DNA from: Gammaproteobacteria bacterium
GTDB taxonomy: Bacteria > Pseudomonadota > Gammaproteobacteria > Pseudomonadales > Azotimanducaceae
Direction: 5' to 3'
Assembly (NCBI GenBank): GCA_026706665.1
Contig: JAPOYI010000049.1
Coordinates: 1 to 45,354, forward strand
Length of the DNA stretch: 45,354 nt
The position numbers and the translations under genes are program-made. This document shows positions 44,102-45,354 of the stretch, piece by piece. The notes beneath the pieces were generated by a model. The model saw only the letters and a list, made by a program, of their open reading frames with translations, searched no databases and had not been told where the DNA came from. Position 1 is the stretch's first letter; every line of letters starts with the position of its first letter.

Positions 44102-45304
44102 ATGAGAGGGACACCGAATTGGCTGGCGGCAAGAAGACCGGAAATCCGGGCGCCGGGTTTCGGGCGAGTCCGGTGGACCCTGCTGTTGGTCGTTCTCCTG
44201 CCAATTCCGGTGGTTCTTTTCCTGGGTCCATATGTTCGCAACGCGCTGAACGGTGCATCGGAAAACGACGCTTGCCCGGTTCCGCGAGTGGACATTGCTG
44301 GCCACGCAGCCTACCTGCTGGACCTTCGCAAACCGTTGAACCCGGCGCAGGCATCGCTTCCTGGCAAGCTGTTGCTTGACATAAGCCACGACCTTGATGC
44401 CAACACCGAACTGAAGGTATTCACGCTCACCCCCTATGCCGAGTCACCGCGAATGCTGCTCGGGCGCCTGTGCAAACCCTACGACAACGCAGACCTGACG
44501 ATTGCCACTGCCAAGGACCAGGGCAACGGCGACGGGTTCCGGGACTGCAACGACATTCCGGCCCAGGTTCCCGCGTCGTTACGCGACAAGGCAAACCTGT
44601 TCTGCGCCCAGCGCAACGCGTTGCAGCGTCGAATAGATGTAATGGTGCAGCAGCACCGAGACGGAAGGGTCGCCAACGCATTCCTGGCCGAAGCCTTCGA
44701 GGATACGTTTGAATCCCTTGAGAAACTATCGGGATCGAAATCCCTCTACCTGTTTTCGGACATGTTTCAGCACTCCAGCTGGTATTCGCACCTGGACCTT
44801 CAGTGGGAGGACTGGGCCTTCGAAGAGTTCTCGGAAACACGTGATCGGCAATCGGTTCTGATCGGCGCTCCGGCGCGGGTGATTCCAGGCCTCAGGGTGA
44901 AGGTCTTTTATGTCCCGCGAACTGGATCAACGGAAAACCTCCGGGTGAGAGTCGCGCACCAGCAGTTCTGGCAGGATTACTTTGCCGACGCCGCCCTGGA
45001 TTTCGAAGATCGCGCGCCGATGTTGGAGTTCGCCTACGACCCTTTGATGGATGTGCCGTCGAAGGCGGAGATCGCGGCGCAGGAGCGGGAGCGAGTCCGA
45101 TTCGAACGAGAAACGGTGGAAAGGTTGCGTGCGCGGATCAAGGAAGAGCAGCTCGAGCTTGAGTCGGCGCGCCAGCGTTTGACCGACGAGACGCGAGAGT
45201 TGGAAGCGCGTGAACGCGAGCTGCGTCAGCAGCAGGATCAATTGGCAGAAGAAAAGAACCAGTTCGCCGCGCGGAGCGAGACTATCGGGGTTGACGGCAA
45301 CTAG
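44102..45304 (+). CDS. Membrane-anchored protein with C-terminal coiled coil, 400 aa
   Basis: I do not recognise a named family. One membrane segment (about 25-43) follows a short positive N-terminus. The following domain contains LLLDISHDLDANTELKVFTL and SKSLYLFSDMFQHS, which are reminiscent of the strands of a von Willebrand A-like fold without clear metal-site residues. From about 330 to 390 the sequence is a charged coiled coil (ERERVRFERETVERLRARI and similar). The ATG lies two bases after the kinase stop, so the three genes form one operon. The TAG stop lies in the 20-base repeat at the window's end. It may be a structural or signalling partner of the kinase. Confidence 0.75.
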   Translation: MRGTPNWLAARRPEIRAPGFGRVRWTLLLVVLLPIPVVLFLGPYVRNALNGASENDACPVPRVDIAGHAAYLLDLRKPLNPAQASLPGKLLLDISHDLDANTELKVFTLTPYAESPRMLLGRLCKPYDNADLTIATAKDQGNGDGFRDCNDIPAQVPASLRDKANLFCAQRNALQRRIDVMVQQHRDGRVANAFLAEAFEDTFESLEKLSGSKSLYLFSDMFQHSSWYSHLDLQWEDWAFEEFSETRDRQSVLIGAPARVIPGLRVKVFYVPRTGSTENLRVRVAHQQFWQDYFADAALDFEDRAPMLEFAYDPLMDVPSKAEIAAQERERVRFERETVERLRARIKEEQLELESARQRLTDETRELEARERELRQQQDQLAEEKNQFAARSETIGVDGN

Positions 45305-45320
45305 TGTTCCGTCAAGCCCA
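45301..45320 (+). repeat. 20-bp direct repeat, copy 2, at the window edge
   Basis: Identical to 36576-36595 (CTAGTGTTCCGTCAAGCCCA) and again overlapping a TAG stop codon. The remaining 34 bases to the window end, beginning GATATGCGAGTGTAG, are less GC-rich and contain no visible frame. They may be the outer end of an insertion sequence that continues beyond the window. Confidence 0.6.
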
Positions 45321-45354
45321 GATATGCGAGTGTAGCTGCGAGGGATTTTTGGTT

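Noticed and set aside
1-45354. CRISPR array, rRNA or tRNA genes
   Set aside because: No regularly spaced repeats and no rRNA or tRNA sequence were recognised on either strand by reading.

Overview
The window is a GC-rich, densely coded stretch of a proteobacterial chromosome, most likely from a gammaproteobacterium outside the well-studied genera. The main evidence is the housekeeping order glyA-nrdR-ribD-ribH-nusB-thiL-pgpA and the pair xseB-ispA. Taxonomy is inferred from gene order only.

Layout. 1-8,100: the tail of an unidentified gene, a small membrane protein, a nitroreductase, a tyrosine phosphatase, an SDR-amidohydrolase pair, and a leftward catabolic operon (fused enoyl-CoA hydratase/3-hydroxyacyl-CoA dehydrogenase, ABM protein, carboxymuconolactone decarboxylase-like protein). 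8,100-9,700: xseB-ispA with a small upstream gene. 9,791-10,987: a voltage-sensor channel fused to a Schlafen-type AlbA_2 domain. 11,062-16,150: the leftward glyA-to-pgpA operon. 16,324-17,722: a DUF433/DUF5615 toxin-antitoxin pair translationally coupled to a glyoxalase II-like hydrolase.

17,723-27,581 is a guanidine-utilisation unit. An NtrC-like palindrome, a consensus sigma-54 promoter and a guanidine-I (ykkC) riboswitch precede genes for an ABC transporter, the two DUF1989 carboxyguanidine deiminase subunits, a biotin-dependent carboxylase and allophanate hydrolase. Together they import guanidine, carboxylate it, deiminate it to allophanate and release ammonia and CO2, apparently under both nitrogen and ligand control. 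A protease-like protein that has lost its catalytic residues, a Nudix hydrolase and a D-aminoacylase-like enzyme follow.

31,032-34,778 looks like an accessory or conflict island: a RecQ-type helicase fused to a phosphoribosyltransferase (PRTase) domain, a DprA-like protein and a VapBC pair. An acyl-CoA synthetase follows. On the minus strand, ileS (long, eukaryote-like type) has a leader with a T-box, an isoleucine specifier and an intrinsic terminator. T-boxes are rare in proteobacteria and I know of none in gammaproteobacteria. After about 570 bases without an evident gene come a small ORF and then a three-gene module: di-heme peroxidase, DAHL-type histidine kinase-like protein and a membrane-anchored coiled-coil protein. 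An identical 20-base sequence overlaps the stop codons of the acyl-CoA synthetase and of the last gene, and suggests a mobile-element terminus.

The strongest leads are the T-box on ileS, the RecQ-PRTase/DprA pair, the channel-AlbA_2 fusion and the layered control of the guanidine operon.
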